Assembly (NCBI GenBank): GCA_016715285.1
Contig: JADKAO010000007.1
Location: 124,001 to 188,000 of the forward strand
Direction of reading: 5' to 3'
From: Actinomycetales bacterium
Lineage (GTDB): Bacteria > Actinomycetota > Actinomycetes > Actinomycetales > Dermatophilaceae
DNA length: 64,000 nt
Position numbers and translations under genes: made by a program. A model generated the notes under the pieces. That model was given only the letters and a program-made list of their open reading frames with translations, did no database searches and was not told the origin of the DNA. Of this stretch, positions 42,399-52,020 are shown in pieces. Numbering within the stretch: the stretch's first letter is position 1; every line of letters begins with the position of its first letter.

Positions 42399-44015
42399 GT
42401 GCGTCCACCACGCCCCTCGGGCACGTCCCCGATGTCGCTCGACCAGGTCGCGCGCGCACTGCAGCTGTCGGCGCCCTCGCTGGGTGAGAAACGGGTTGCC
42501 GGGGTCACGCTCGACTCGCGGACGGTGCAACCCGGGGACCTCTATGCGGCCTTGCCTGGGTCGACCAGGCACGGGGCGTCCTTCGCGACAGCGGCATACC
42601 AGGCCGGTGCCGTCGCGGTCCTGACCGACCGGGCCGGCGCCGCGATACTGGCCAATCAACCCCAATGGCGAGGGGCGCCTCTGCTCGTCGTGCCCGATCC
42701 GAGGGCTGCGCTCGGTGCGCTTGCCGCGGCGATCTACGGCGAACCCTCAACCAGGCTGCAATGCTTTGGGATCACGGGGACGAATGGCAAGACGACGACC
42801 GCATACCTGCTCGAGTCCGGGCTCAGGGCGCTCGGTGTCGCCACCGGACTGATCGGCACCGTCGAGACCCGGATTGGTGAGGTCCGGCTTCCCTCGGCGC
42901 GGACGACGCCCGAAGCGCCGGATCTGCACGCGATTCTCGGGGTGATGTGTGAGAGCGGGATCGAAGCGGTCGTGATGGAGGTGTCAAGTCACGCGCTGGT
43001 GCAACACCGTGTAGACGGGGTCATCTACGACGTTGCAGTCTTCACCAACCTCTCGCAAGACCATCTTGACTTCCACCACGACATGGAGAGCTACTACCAA
43101 GCCAAGGCCACGCTCTTCACCCCAACCCACGCCCGTCGGGGTGTGGTGTGTATCGACGGCTCGTGGGGTCGCCGATTGGCTGGGGAGGCCACGATCCCGG
43201 TGGCGACCGTGGGCACCAGCGCAGAAGCTCACTGGCGAATTGAGCCAGACCGCGAGATGGATGGGTCGGTCATCATCACCGGCCCGGCGGCTCGGGTGTG
43301 CATCCCGACCCACCTACCGGGCACGTTCAACATCATGAACGCCGCCGTTGCCGCGGTCGCGATAGTGACTGCGGGGTATGCCGTGCCCGCCGTGGAAGCC
43401 GCAATGCGGCATACCCCGGTGGTCCCTGGGCGCATGGAGGTCGTCAAGGGTGAGCCAGGGGACCCTCGGTGTGTCGTGGACTTCGCCCACACGCCAGAGG
43501 CTGTGAGCGCTGCCCTCGCTGCCCTCCGCCCGACGACTCTGGGTCGCCTCATCGCGGTGGTCGGGGCTGGCGGAGACCGCGACCGCGGCAAGAGGGAACT
43601 TATGGGTAGAGCCGCCGCCGAGTGGGCTGACGACGTCGTCGTGACAGATGACAACCCTCGATCCGAAGATCCCGCAACCATCCGCGAACAGGTGCGCGCG
43701 GGTGCCGCATCCGTGGGTCGGCACCGCCTTCTCATCGGTCCCTCCGTCGGCGCAGCTGAGCCAGCCGAGCCGGTCCTCGTTGACTCGGGCCAGGGGCGGG
43801 CTGCCGATATCGCCTGGGCCGTCGCACGCGCTCGCCAGCAGCGGGCCGCCAACGATCACACTGTGGTTATCCTCGGCAAGGGACACGAGACCGGCCAGGA
43901 CATCGCTGGAGTGACCTTCCCATTCGATGACCGGATGGCGGTTGCTGCTGCCCTCGCCGGCACGAGTTACCACCCATGGGGCCCCATGTCGGGAGTTGAG
44001 CCATGGTCCCCATGA
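42399..44015 (+). CDS. murE: UDP-MurNAc-L-Ala-D-Glu:meso-diaminopimelate ligase MurE
   Basis: A 538-residue Mur ligase. The P-loop is GITGTNGKTTT, followed by the HxxxH-type metal and carbamylated-Lys region, and DDNPRSEDP in the C-terminal domain. The DNPR motif reads meso-diaminopimelate, whereas L-lysine enzymes differ here, so the peptidoglycan should contain meso-DAP. The start GTG 42399 is uncertain; ATG 42432 (MSLDQVARAL) is an alternative because no clear ribosome site precedes either. It overlaps murF by 13 bp. Confidence 0.94.
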   Translation: MRPPRPSGTSPMSLDQVARALQLSAPSLGEKRVAGVTLDSRTVQPGDLYAALPGSTRHGASFATAAYQAGAVAVLTDRAGAAILANQPQWRGAPLLVVPDPRAALGALAAAIYGEPSTRLQCFGITGTNGKTTTAYLLESGLRALGVATGLIGTVETRIGEVRLPSARTTPEAPDLHAILGVMCESGIEAVVMEVSSHALVQHRVDGVIYDVAVFTNLSQDHLDFHHDMESYYQAKATLFTPTHARRGVVCIDGSWGRRLAGEATIPVATVGTSAEAHWRIEPDREMDGSVIITGPAARVCIPTHLPGTFNIMNAAVAAVAIVTAGYAVPAVEAAMRHTPVVPGRMEVVKGEPGDPRCVVDFAHTPEAVSAALAALRPTTLGRLIAVVGAGGDRDRGKRELMGRAAAEWADDVVVTDDNPRSEDPATIREQVRAGAASVGRHRLLIGPSVGAAEPAEPVLVDSGQGRAADIAWAVARARQQRAANDHTVVILGKGHETGQDIAGVTFPFDDRMAVAAALAGTSYHPWGPMSGVEPWSP

Positions 44016-45445
44016 CGCTTCGCGCCCTTGGTGCAGCGGCTGGAGGCCGACTTGTCGGGCCTGACGGCTGCGGCGACCTCATCATCGATGGCCCGGTCGT
44101 CACCGACTCCCGGGCCGCGGGTCCAGGTGGCCTCTACGTCGCGCGAATCGGGGAACACGCAGACGGTCATGATTTCGCCGCGGCGGCCCGTGCGGCAGGC
44201 GCTGTCGCGGCGCTGACGTCGCGGGAGCTGCCCGATGTGCCGGGTTTGCCGTGCATCGTCGTGGAGGACGTGCAGGTCGCCTTCGGACGTATCGCTCGCG
44301 CGGTCCTGGATGCTGCTGGCGCGAACGGAACCGGGCCGGTGGTTGTGGGGATAACTGGGTCGTCAGGCAAGACGAGTACGAAGGACCTTTTGGCCCAAGT
44401 TCTAGGCTGGGCGGGGGAGACGGTCGCGCCGGTCAACTCGCTTAACGGCGAAATTGGCGTGCCGCTAACAGTGTGTCGGATCACCCCGTCAACACGCTTC
44501 CTCATCGTGGAGATGGGCGCGCGCGGAATCGGCCACATCCGCTACCTCACCGAGATCGCGCCGCCACGCATTGGAGTAGTGCTCAACGTCGGCACGGCTC
44601 ATCTTGGGGAATTCGGCGGCGAGGACGCCATCGCGCAGGCCAAGGGCGAACTCGTGGAGGCCCTGTCGCCAACCGGCGTTGCGATCCTTAACGCCGATTG
44701 CGGGGTCGTCGCTGAGATGGCGACCCGAACCACTGCTCGGGTATGCCGGGTCGGTGAAGGCGAAGGAGCCGCCGACGTGCGAGCGACGGACGTGCAGCTG
44801 GATCCCCAAGGTCGGCCGCGGTTCTTGGTCGTGACCCCGGTTGGCACGGCTGACGTTGATTTGGCCCTTCATGGGCGTCACCAGGTCGGCAACGCTCTCG
44901 CAGTCATTGCGGTCGCGCTGGAATGCGGCCTGCCGTTGGGTGCCATCGCGGAGTCGCTGCACTCCGCCGGCCCCGTGAGCCGCTGGCGCATGGAGGTCAC
45001 CGAACGTGCGGACGGTGTGACAGTCGTCAATGACGCCTACAACGCCAATCCAGATTCCATGACTGCCGCACTGGCCGCGCTAGAAGCGATGTCGGGGCCA
45101 GCCGACGGTCATCGGCGACGCACGTGGGCGGTGCTGGGGGAGATGCTCGAACTCGGGCCGGATACCGCTGCCAAACACGACGCCGTCGGCGTAGACGCTT
45201 GCGAGCGGGGAATCAACGTGATCGTTTCGGTCGGTCAGGGTGCAGCACCGATCGCGCACGCCGCCCGCCGGATGGCCAGCGGGGACCGCTCGGTCACGGT
45301 CTACGACGTGGAAGACACGGACACGGCATACGCTCTTTTGGCGGAGAAACTCCGCCCGGGTGACGTCGTGTTGTTCAAGTCGAGCAACGCGGCCGGGCTA
45401 CGGTGGCTGGGTGACCGGGTGGCAGGGCGGAAGGTGAGCACATGA
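44003..45445 (+). CDS. murF: UDP-MurNAc-tripeptide:D-Ala-D-Ala ligase MurF
   Basis: A 480-residue Mur ligase that adds D-Ala-D-Ala to the UDP-MurNAc tripeptide. The P-loop is GITGSSGKTSTKD, which with the Ser-Ser is typical of MurF; VEMGARGIGHIRYL and NDAYNANPDSM are also diagnostic. ATG 44003 has GGGAG 8 bp upstream; an alternative ATG at 44012 overlaps the murE stop. The stop overlaps mraY by 4 bp. Confidence 0.94.
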   Translation: MVPMTLRALGAAAGGRLVGPDGCGDLIIDGPVVTDSRAAGPGGLYVARIGEHADGHDFAAAARAAGAVAALTSRELPDVPGLPCIVVEDVQVAFGRIARAVLDAAGANGTGPVVVGITGSSGKTSTKDLLAQVLGWAGETVAPVNSLNGEIGVPLTVCRITPSTRFLIVEMGARGIGHIRYLTEIAPPRIGVVLNVGTAHLGEFGGEDAIAQAKGELVEALSPTGVAILNADCGVVAEMATRTTARVCRVGEGEGAADVRATDVQLDPQGRPRFLVVTPVGTADVDLALHGRHQVGNALAVIAVALECGLPLGAIAESLHSAGPVSRWRMEVTERADGVTVVNDAYNANPDSMTAALAALEAMSGPADGHRRRTWAVLGEMLELGPDTAAKHDAVGVDACERGINVIVSVGQGAAPIAHAARRMASGDRSVTVYDVEDTDTAYALLAEKLRPGDVVLFKSSNAAGLRWLGDRVAGRKVST

Positions 45446-46560
45446 AGGGCGTCCTCGTCGCCGCTGGTGCGTCGCTCATTCTGACCCTGCTGGGCACGCC
45501 GCTGTTCATCCGGTTCCTCATCCATCGGCAGTACGGCCAGTTCGTCCGCGACGATGGACCCACGTCGCACCACACCAAACGCGGAACGCCCACGATGGGC
45601 GGCGCGGTCATCGTCGGCGCGACCCTGGTGGCGTACGCACTCGCGCACGGATTTCTCATGCTCGACCGCGCAGCACGAGGTCTGAATTCTGCAGAAGGCG
45701 GGCCTAGCGCTAGTGGCATGCTCGTGCTCTTCCTCATGGCAGGGCTTGCGTTGGTCGGGTTCGCAGACGATTTCATCAAGATCTCGCGGCAGCGGAGCCT
45801 GGGCCTCAGCACGAAGCAGAAGCTGCTTGGCCAGGGGATCATCGGGATCACGTTCGCCGTGCTCGTACTCCGGTTCCCGGATCGCAATGGCGTTACACCC
45901 GCATCGACGGCGTTGTCTTTTGTCCGCGATACGGGGATCGACCTGGCGGTAGCGGGGCCCGTGGCTGGCGTGGTCCTGTTCGTCTTGTGGGCGAACTTCA
46001 TCATCACGGCGATGTCCAATGGCGCCAACCTCACCGACGGCCTCGACGGGCTCGCGGCCGGCGCGTCCACCATGATCTTCGCCGCCTACGTCCTGATCGG
46101 TATTTGGAGCTACAACCAGAACTGCGCGACGACCTTTGGTCCCAAGTGCTACGAGGTCCGAGACTCCATGGACGTGGCGCTCGTCGCAGCGAGCCTTATG
46201 GGCGCGTGTTTTGGTTTCTTGTGGTGGAACGCATCTCCAGCACAGATCTTCATGGGGGACACGGGATCGCTCGGGCTCGGTGGCGCCATCGCCGGCCTCG
46301 CGATCGTCACGCGGACTGAGTTCCTCTCCGTGGTCCTCGCGGGACTCTTCGTCATCGAGGCGCTGTCCGTGCTCATCCAGGTCGGAGTCTTCAAGTCGAC
46401 CCGCAAACGGTTCTTCCGCATGGCCCCACTTCACCACCATTTCGAGATGCTGGGGTGGGAGCAGATCACCGTCGTCATTCGCTTCTGGATCATTGCGGGG
46501 CTGTTCGTCGCCTTCGGTCTCGGACTCTTCTACGCCGAATGGGTGGTGGGCGCGACATGA
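45442..46560 (+). CDS. mraY: Phospho-MurNAc-pentapeptide transferase MraY
   Basis: A 372-residue, ten-TM membrane enzyme that links phospho-MurNAc-pentapeptide to undecaprenyl phosphate (lipid I). Diagnostic stretches are DDGPTSHHTKRGTPTMGG near residue 37, GFADDFIKISRQRSLGL with the metal Asp pair, and NASPAQIFMGDTGSLGLGG and PLHHHFEMLGW with the C-terminal HHH. ATGA overlap with murF and with murD. Confidence 0.97.
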   Translation: MKGVLVAAGASLILTLLGTPLFIRFLIHRQYGQFVRDDGPTSHHTKRGTPTMGGAVIVGATLVAYALAHGFLMLDRAARGLNSAEGGPSASGMLVLFLMAGLALVGFADDFIKISRQRSLGLSTKQKLLGQGIIGITFAVLVLRFPDRNGVTPASTALSFVRDTGIDLAVAGPVAGVVLFVLWANFIITAMSNGANLTDGLDGLAAGASTMIFAAYVLIGIWSYNQNCATTFGPKCYEVRDSMDVALVAASLMGACFGFLWWNASPAQIFMGDTGSLGLGGAIAGLAIVTRTEFLSVVLAGLFVIEALSVLIQVGVFKSTRKRFFRMAPLHHHFEMLGWEQITVVIRFWIIAGLFVAFGLGLFYAEWVVGAT

Positions 46561-48101
46561 CCGACAGCAACCTTGGTGCGGTCCGCGATCCGTTCGAGCC
46601 GCGCGCTGGTCTCACTCACCGTGACGCCGATTGGGCGGGTCTGCGCGTCCTCGTCGCCGGTCTTGGGCTCAGCGGGTTCGCGGCAGCCGACGCGCTCTGG
46701 GAGCGTGGCGCGGTCGTCACAGTCGTTGACGCGGCCCCGCCGGGGAGCAACCGCCCCGTTGACGAGCGCGCCCAGATCCTCGACGTCCTCGGCGTCGCCG
46801 TGCGCTTGGGGCCCGAACACACCTCAGGTATGCCGGGTGACACCGACATCGACCTCGTGGTCACATCACCCGGCTGGCCCCCGACGCAACCGCTCCTTGC
46901 CGCTGCGGCGGTGCACGGCATACCGATCTGGGGTGAAGTGGAGCTCGCGTGGCGGATGCGGCCAGCCGTGGGTGCAGCCCCCTGGCTGACCGTGACGGGC
47001 ACCAACGGCAAGACGACGACCGTGAACATGCTGGCCTCCATCTTGCGGGCCAGCGGGTTGCACGCGACGAGCGCAGGCAATGTCGGCACTCCGATCTTGG
47101 AGGCGGTGCTGCATCCAGAGCCCTTCGATGTCATCGCGGTTGAGTTGTCGAGCTTCCAGTTGCACTGGCAGAGGTCGGTCTCACCACTGGCTGCGGTGTG
47201 CCTCAATGTTGCGCCCGATCACCTGGACTGGCACGGCTCGTTCGAGGCGTATCTCGAAGCCAAGGGCAGGGTCTACCAAAATGCCCAGGTGGCTTGCGTC
47301 TACAACGTCGCCGACCCGTTGACGGAAGAACTCGTCCGCGACGCCAGTGTCGTCGAGGGGTGCCGGGCGGTCGGCTTCACTCTCGGCGTGCCTGCCATCT
47401 CCATGATCGGCCTCGTAGACGACGTCCTTGCGGACCGTGCCTTTGTCGAGCAGCGGCACCACTCGGCGGCTGAGCTCGCAAGTCTCGCCGACCTGCGGGG
47501 CGCTGCCCCATCGGTTCCGCCGCATTACGTCGCAAATGCCCTGGCGGCGGCGGCGCTGGCACGAGCTGCGGGCGTCGGTCCACTCTCGGTGCGCGAGGGA
47601 CTGCGCTCTTTCCGACCTGATCCTCACCGAATCGCTGATGCGGGCACGATCGATGACGTCCGCTACGTCAATGATTCCAAAGCGACGAACCCGCACGCGG
47701 CCGCTGCGGCTCTGGCGTCTTTCGAGCACGTCATTTGGGTCGCAGGTGGATTGCTGAAGGGCGCTGAGGTGGACGCGCTCGTCGCCCGGTTTGCCCCTTC
47801 GCTGCGGGGCGTCGTCATCATGGGTCGAGACCGTGCTCTCATTGGCGAGGCCCTCGCCCGACACGCCCCCAACGTCCCGGTGATCGACGTCGGTGGCCCG
47901 GACACTGATGACATGCCCCGACGTGACCCGGCCGACCTCATGGACGAGGTCGTGGCGGCTGCCGCAGCGCTGGCGACTCCCGGTGACGTCGTGCTCCTGG
48001 CTCCCGCTGCGGCGTCGATGGACATGTTCACGAACTACGGCGAACGTGGCCGAGCCTTCGAGGAGGCGGTCCGCCGGCGCAGTGCGCAGAGTTCCTCATG
48101 A
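46557..48101 (+). CDS. murD: UDP-MurNAc-L-Ala:D-Glu ligase MurD
   Basis: A 514-residue Mur ligase adding D-glutamate. A Rossmann-like N-terminal domain with VLVAGLGLSGFAAADAL is followed by the P-loop TGTNGKTTTVNMLASIL, then VELSSFQLHW, LNVAPDHLDWHGSFEAY and NDSKATNPHAAAAAL, all characteristic of MurD. ATG 46557 overlaps the mraY stop (ATGA); the frame is open further upstream but that part belongs to mraY. The stop overlaps ftsW. Confidence 0.95.
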   Translation: MTDSNLGAVRDPFEPRAGLTHRDADWAGLRVLVAGLGLSGFAAADALWERGAVVTVVDAAPPGSNRPVDERAQILDVLGVAVRLGPEHTSGMPGDTDIDLVVTSPGWPPTQPLLAAAAVHGIPIWGEVELAWRMRPAVGAAPWLTVTGTNGKTTTVNMLASILRASGLHATSAGNVGTPILEAVLHPEPFDVIAVELSSFQLHWQRSVSPLAAVCLNVAPDHLDWHGSFEAYLEAKGRVYQNAQVACVYNVADPLTEELVRDASVVEGCRAVGFTLGVPAISMIGLVDDVLADRAFVEQRHHSAAELASLADLRGAAPSVPPHYVANALAAAALARAAGVGPLSVREGLRSFRPDPHRIADAGTIDDVRYVNDSKATNPHAAAAALASFEHVIWVAGGLLKGAEVDALVARFAPSLRGVVIMGRDRALIGEALARHAPNVPVIDVGGPDTDDMPRRDPADLMDEVVAAAAALATPGDVVLLAPAAASMDMFTNYGERGRAFEEAVRRRSAQSSS

Positions 48102-49393
48102 GCTCGACCCGCACTGGCCCGCGTGCGCCATCGAGCGCTTCGGCAGCTCAACGCCAGCGCGCCGATGCCATGGTCACAGACACTCGACCGATGAGCCGAA
48201 TCAGGACCCTGCTCGCCTCGCCTGTCTCGGCCTATTACCTCCTCATCGGCGCCACCGCAGCCCTAGTGGTGATTGGGCTGGTCATGGTCCTGTCCGCGTC
48301 GATGGTCACGGCATACAAAGAAGAAGGTTCCTCGTATGCCGTGTTCACCAACCAGGCGGTCTTTGCCGCGTTGGGGGGCGTCGTCGCGGGGATCGCCTCG
48401 CGCATCCGCGTCACGGCGTGGCGCCGCCTCGCAGTTCCGATCCTCGTCGGGGCGATCGTGCTGCAAGGGCTGGTGTTTACCCCGCTCGGCCTAGTCAAGA
48501 ATGGCAACCGCAACTGGCTGCGTCTGATCCCAGGGCTTTCCCTACAGCCTTCTGAGCTGACCAAGCTGGGTCTGATCCTCGTGGGCGCCTATCTCTTGGC
48601 TCGGCAGCGGCACCTCCTTAACCGAGTGCGCTACGTCGTCTTCCCCTATCTCGTGCCATACGTCGGAGTCACGATTGCCCTTGTGCTGGCTGGCCATGAC
48701 CTCGGCACCGCTCTCGTGCTCTTCGCCATCGTCGGTGCGGTCTTGTTTGCGGCCGGTGTGCCTCGGCGGCTGTTCATCATGGCCGGGGGGCTCGCGGTGG
48801 CCGGCGTCCTGGCCCTCGTCGTCACGAGCAGCAACCGCATGGGCCGCATCACGAACTGGCTGTCCGGATCGTGCACCGACCCCAACGGTGAGTGCGGCCA
48901 ATCGGTCCATGGGCTTTATGCCCTCGCTGACGGCGGCTGGTGGGGGGTAGGTCTCGGGGAGAGCAAAGAAAAGTGGGCCTGGCTTCCTGAGGCACACAAC
49001 GACTTCATTTTCGCGATCATCGGGGAAGAGCTTGGCCTCCCCGGCACTCTCGTGATCCTTGCTCTTTTTGCGCTGTTTGCCACCGCGTGCGTGTTGCTCG
49101 TCATGAGATCCCGCGACCAGTTTGTCCGGATCGCCACGGTCGGTGTCATGGCATGGGTGCTCGGCCAGGCGATGATCAATATCGGCGCGGTCATCGGTTT
49201 GCTCCCGGTCATCGGTGTGCCCCTCCCGTTGGTGTCCGCGGGTGGCTCCGCGCTCGTCTCGACCCTGGCGGGCGTCGGCATGCTCGTGTCTTTTGCGCGG
49301 ACCGAGCCGGGAGCAGCGAAGATCCTCGCGACTCGGCCGAGCGTCGTCCAGCGCTCCCTCGCGATCTTTCCCCGCCGCCGTTCCAACCCGTGA
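48098..49393 (+). CDS. ftsW: Peptidoglycan glycosyltransferase FtsW
   Basis: A 431-residue SEDS-family polytopic protein with about ten membrane segments from residue 45 on. RNWLRLIPGLSLQPSELTKLGLIL and the late PEAHNDFIFAIIGEELGL and LVSAGGSALVSTLAGVG blocks are the classical SEDS motifs, with the conserved Glu in the P-E-x-x-x-D region. It polymerises lipid II at the septum with FtsI. The first 40 residues are Ser/Arg-rich. The start ATG overlaps the murD stop. Confidence 0.96.
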   Translation: MSSTRTGPRAPSSASAAQRQRADAMVTDTRPMSRIRTLLASPVSAYYLLIGATAALVVIGLVMVLSASMVTAYKEEGSSYAVFTNQAVFAALGGVVAGIASRIRVTAWRRLAVPILVGAIVLQGLVFTPLGLVKNGNRNWLRLIPGLSLQPSELTKLGLILVGAYLLARQRHLLNRVRYVVFPYLVPYVGVTIALVLAGHDLGTALVLFAIVGAVLFAAGVPRRLFIMAGGLAVAGVLALVVTSSNRMGRITNWLSGSCTDPNGECGQSVHGLYALADGGWWGVGLGESKEKWAWLPEAHNDFIFAIIGEELGLPGTLVILALFALFATACVLLVMRSRDQFVRIATVGVMAWVLGQAMINIGAVIGLLPVIGVPLPLVSAGGSALVSTLAGVGMLVSFARTEPGAAKILATRPSVVQRSLAIFPRRRSNP

Positions 49394-49423
49394 GCGCCAC
49401 TGCACCCGTGCCAAGGATGAACT

Positions 49424-50539
49424 ATGTCTGACCACCCACGATCGGTGCTCCTGGCCGGCGGCGGCAGCGCGGGCCACGTCTCGCCGCTGTTGGCGCTCGC
49501 AGACGCGCTCCGACGGCGCTGGCCTGATGTCCTCGTGACCGCCCTCGGCACCGAGACGGGGCTCGAAACACGGCTCGTGCCAGCCCGTGGCTACCCTTTG
49601 CGGACCATTCCCCGCGTGCCGATGCCGCGTCGACCGAATGCCACTGCCGTCCGCTTCCCGGCCGCGCTTGCAGCGGCCGTCCAAGCCGCCGGCGTGGCGA
49701 TTGATGACACGGGCGCCGAGGTCGTGGTGGGGTTCGGGGGTTACGTGTCGTCACCGGCATACCTCGCCGCTCGCCGTCGGGGACTCGCCATCGTGGTGCA
49801 CGAGCAGAACGCTCGGCCAGGCTTCGCTAATCGTCTCGGCGCGCGACTCACGCACCACGTCGTCAGCACTTTCCCCAGCACCCAATTGCCCCACGCAACT
49901 TGCCTCGGCATGCCCATGCGACGCGAAATCACCTCCCTCGATCGCACCGCCCGACGCGCCGAAGCCCGAGAGTTTTTCGGGTTGGACCCCGTGGCGCCGA
50001 CGGTGCTGGTCACCGGCGGTTCACTCGGCGCGAAGCGCCTCAACGACGCGTTCCAAGCCACGGCGGCTTCATTCGCGCCTGCCGGCGTCCAAGTCCTGCA
50101 CGCGACCGGCGCGGGTAAGGAGTTCGCCCCCGAGGTGCCTGGAAACGGCGCGCTGCCCTACCGCGTCGTGAGCTACCTCGACCGCATGGACCTGGCTTAT
50201 GCCGCGGCCGACCTCGTCGTCGGGCGGGCCGGTGCCAACACGGTGTGTGAGCTGACCGCTGTTGGGCTCCCGGCGATCTACGTACCCCTGCCGATCGGCA
50301 ACGGCGAGCAGCGATTCAACGTGGCCGACGTTGTCGCAGCGGGCGGCGGCATAGTGGCGGCCGACGACCTGGTCACGCCTGACTGGGTGACCACCACCGT
50401 CATCCCACTGGCCACTGATCAGGAGCGCCTCGATCAGATGGCCCGTGCGGCTGCCTCCATCGGAGCTCGTGACGGAGACGACTTGCTCACGGACGTCGTC
50501 GCAGCTGCGTGGGGCGAGCGATACCAAGACAACCGTTAG
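49424..50539 (+). CDS. murG: UDP-GlcNAc:undecaprenyl-PP-MurNAc-pentapeptide transferase MurG
   Basis: A 371-residue GT-B glycosyltransferase forming lipid II at the inner face of the membrane. The N-terminal glycine loop is LAGGGSAGHVSPLLAL; QNARPGFANR and VTGGSLGAKRLN follow, and the C-terminal VVGRAGANTVCELTAVGLPAIYVPLP with NGEQRFNV binds UDP-GlcNAc. It starts 30 bp after ftsW without a strong ribosome site. murC follows after 8 bp. Confidence 0.96.
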   Translation: MSDHPRSVLLAGGGSAGHVSPLLALADALRRRWPDVLVTALGTETGLETRLVPARGYPLRTIPRVPMPRRPNATAVRFPAALAAAVQAAGVAIDDTGAEVVVGFGGYVSSPAYLAARRRGLAIVVHEQNARPGFANRLGARLTHHVVSTFPSTQLPHATCLGMPMRREITSLDRTARRAEAREFFGLDPVAPTVLVTGGSLGAKRLNDAFQATAASFAPAGVQVLHATGAGKEFAPEVPGNGALPYRVVSYLDRMDLAYAAADLVVGRAGANTVCELTAVGLPAIYVPLPIGNGEQRFNVADVVAAGGGIVAADDLVTPDWVTTTVIPLATDQERLDQMARAAASIGARDGDDLLTDVVAAAWGERYQDNR

Positions 50540-50547
50540 GCCCGGAA

Positions 50548-52020
50548 ATGACCTTGTCCCACAACAGATTTGACTTCACACTTCAGGTTCCACCGGATCG
50601 GGACCTCGGGACGGTGCACTTCGTCGCCATCGGGGGAGCGGGCATGTCCGGGGTCGCGCGGGTGATGCTGGAACGCGGGGTAGCAGTGCAGGGATCCGAT
50701 GCCAAGCCGTCTGCCGTACTCGATGACCTCGCCAGCAGAGGTGCCGTCGTCCACGTGGGCCACGACGCGGCCTACCTGGGGCAGGCCGACACTGTCGTGG
50801 TCTCGACCGCGATCCGCGAAACCAACCCGGAGCTGGCTGGGGCCCGCTCGCTTGGGCTGCGAGTCCTCCACCGCGCGCAGGGTCTTGCCGCCACGATGGC
50901 CGATGCCCGGGTCCGCGTTGCGGTAGCCGGGGCGAATGGCAAGACGACAACCACCGCCATGCTCGCCTCGGTGCTCATGGCCACTGGGGCCGATCCCTCT
51001 TTTGCCGTCGGCGGGGAACTCGTGGAGTTTGCTACTAACGCCCGAGCGGGTGCAGGGGAGGTCTATGTCGTCGAAGCGGATGAAAGTGACGGGTCCTTCG
51101 TCGTCTACCACCCGCACGTGGCCATCGTCACGAGTGTTCAGCCCGACCACCTCGACTTTTATGGCACCTTTGCCGCGGTCGAAACGGCATACCGCGCCTT
51201 TGTGGCGACGATCGCGCCCGGCGGGTTGTTCATTGCGTGCGCCGACGACCCGGGGGCCGCAGCGCTTGCGGGGTGGGCGCGCGGCGGGGCCGAACAGCAG
51301 CTTCGAGTCGTGACCTATGGCACCTCCCCGGAGGCGGATGTCCGCATCACCGCTATCCATGCCCAAGGTCTCGGCTCATCCGCCACGGTACGTCTGGACG
51401 GATTGGATCGATCCTTCTCGCTTCCCCTGCCGGGGGGCTACAACGTCGCCAACGCGGCCGCGGTATTGGCCGCCGTGGTGCTCGGGCTTGGGTTGGATCT
51501 ACACGAGGCGTGCCGGGCGCTGTCGGGTTTCGGAGGGGTACGACGTCGGTTCGAGAAGGTCGGAGAGGCGAACGGTGTGACGGTCGTCGACGACTATGCC
51601 CACAACCCCGCAAAGGTCGCCGCAGTTGTGTCGAGCGGTGTCCGGGTTGCGCGAGAGACCGAAGGGCGTCTCATCGCGATCTTCCAGCCTCACCTCTATA
51701 GCCGCACGCGGGACTTCGCGGAAGAGTTCGGGCGTGCGCTCGCTGCCGCGGATGTACTGATCGTGCTCGACGTGTATGCCGCCCGCGAAGACCCGATTGC
51801 GGGGGTGTCCGGAAGCCTGGTGAGCGATGCTGCCCGACGTGCACAAGCGGGCGATGCTGATCGGATGATTCTCGACCAGGTGACTACTGCCGACGCAGCC
51901 GTGGCCGAGGTAGCGGCGCTTGCTCGTGCGGGTGATCTCGTCGTGACCATTGGCGCTGGTGATGTCACCGACCTGGGGCCGGCGATCCTTGACGCCCTGG
52001 CATGGGGGAGCCACGCATGA
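50548..52020 (+). CDS. murC: UDP-MurNAc:L-alanine ligase MurC
   Basis: A 490-residue Mur ligase adding the first L-alanine. VHFVAIGGAGMSGVARVM near the N-terminus, the P-loop at 128-133, VYVVEADESDGSFV and VDDYAHNPAKVAAVV are diagnostic. The P-loop reads G-A-N130-G-K-T, while most MurC enzymes have G-T-H-G-K-T, so the usual His is Asn, as in MurD/MurE loops. ATG 50548 was chosen after the murG stop; a longer in-frame start would overlap murG. The ftsQ ATG overlaps the stop. Confidence 0.95.
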   Translation: MTLSHNRFDFTLQVPPDRDLGTVHFVAIGGAGMSGVARVMLERGVAVQGSDAKPSAVLDDLASRGAVVHVGHDAAYLGQADTVVVSTAIRETNPELAGARSLGLRVLHRAQGLAATMADARVRVAVAGANGKTTTTAMLASVLMATGADPSFAVGGELVEFATNARAGAGEVYVVEADESDGSFVVYHPHVAIVTSVQPDHLDFYGTFAAVETAYRAFVATIAPGGLFIACADDPGAAALAGWARGGAEQQLRVVTYGTSPEADVRITAIHAQGLGSSATVRLDGLDRSFSLPLPGGYNVANAAAVLAAVVLGLGLDLHEACRALSGFGGVRRRFEKVGEANGVTVVDDYAHNPAKVAAVVSSGVRVARETEGRLIAIFQPHLYSRTRDFAEEFGRALAAADVLIVLDVYAAREDPIAGVSGSLVSDAARRAQAGDADRMILDQVTTADAAVAEVAALARAGDLVVTIGAGDVTDLGPAILDALAWGSHA

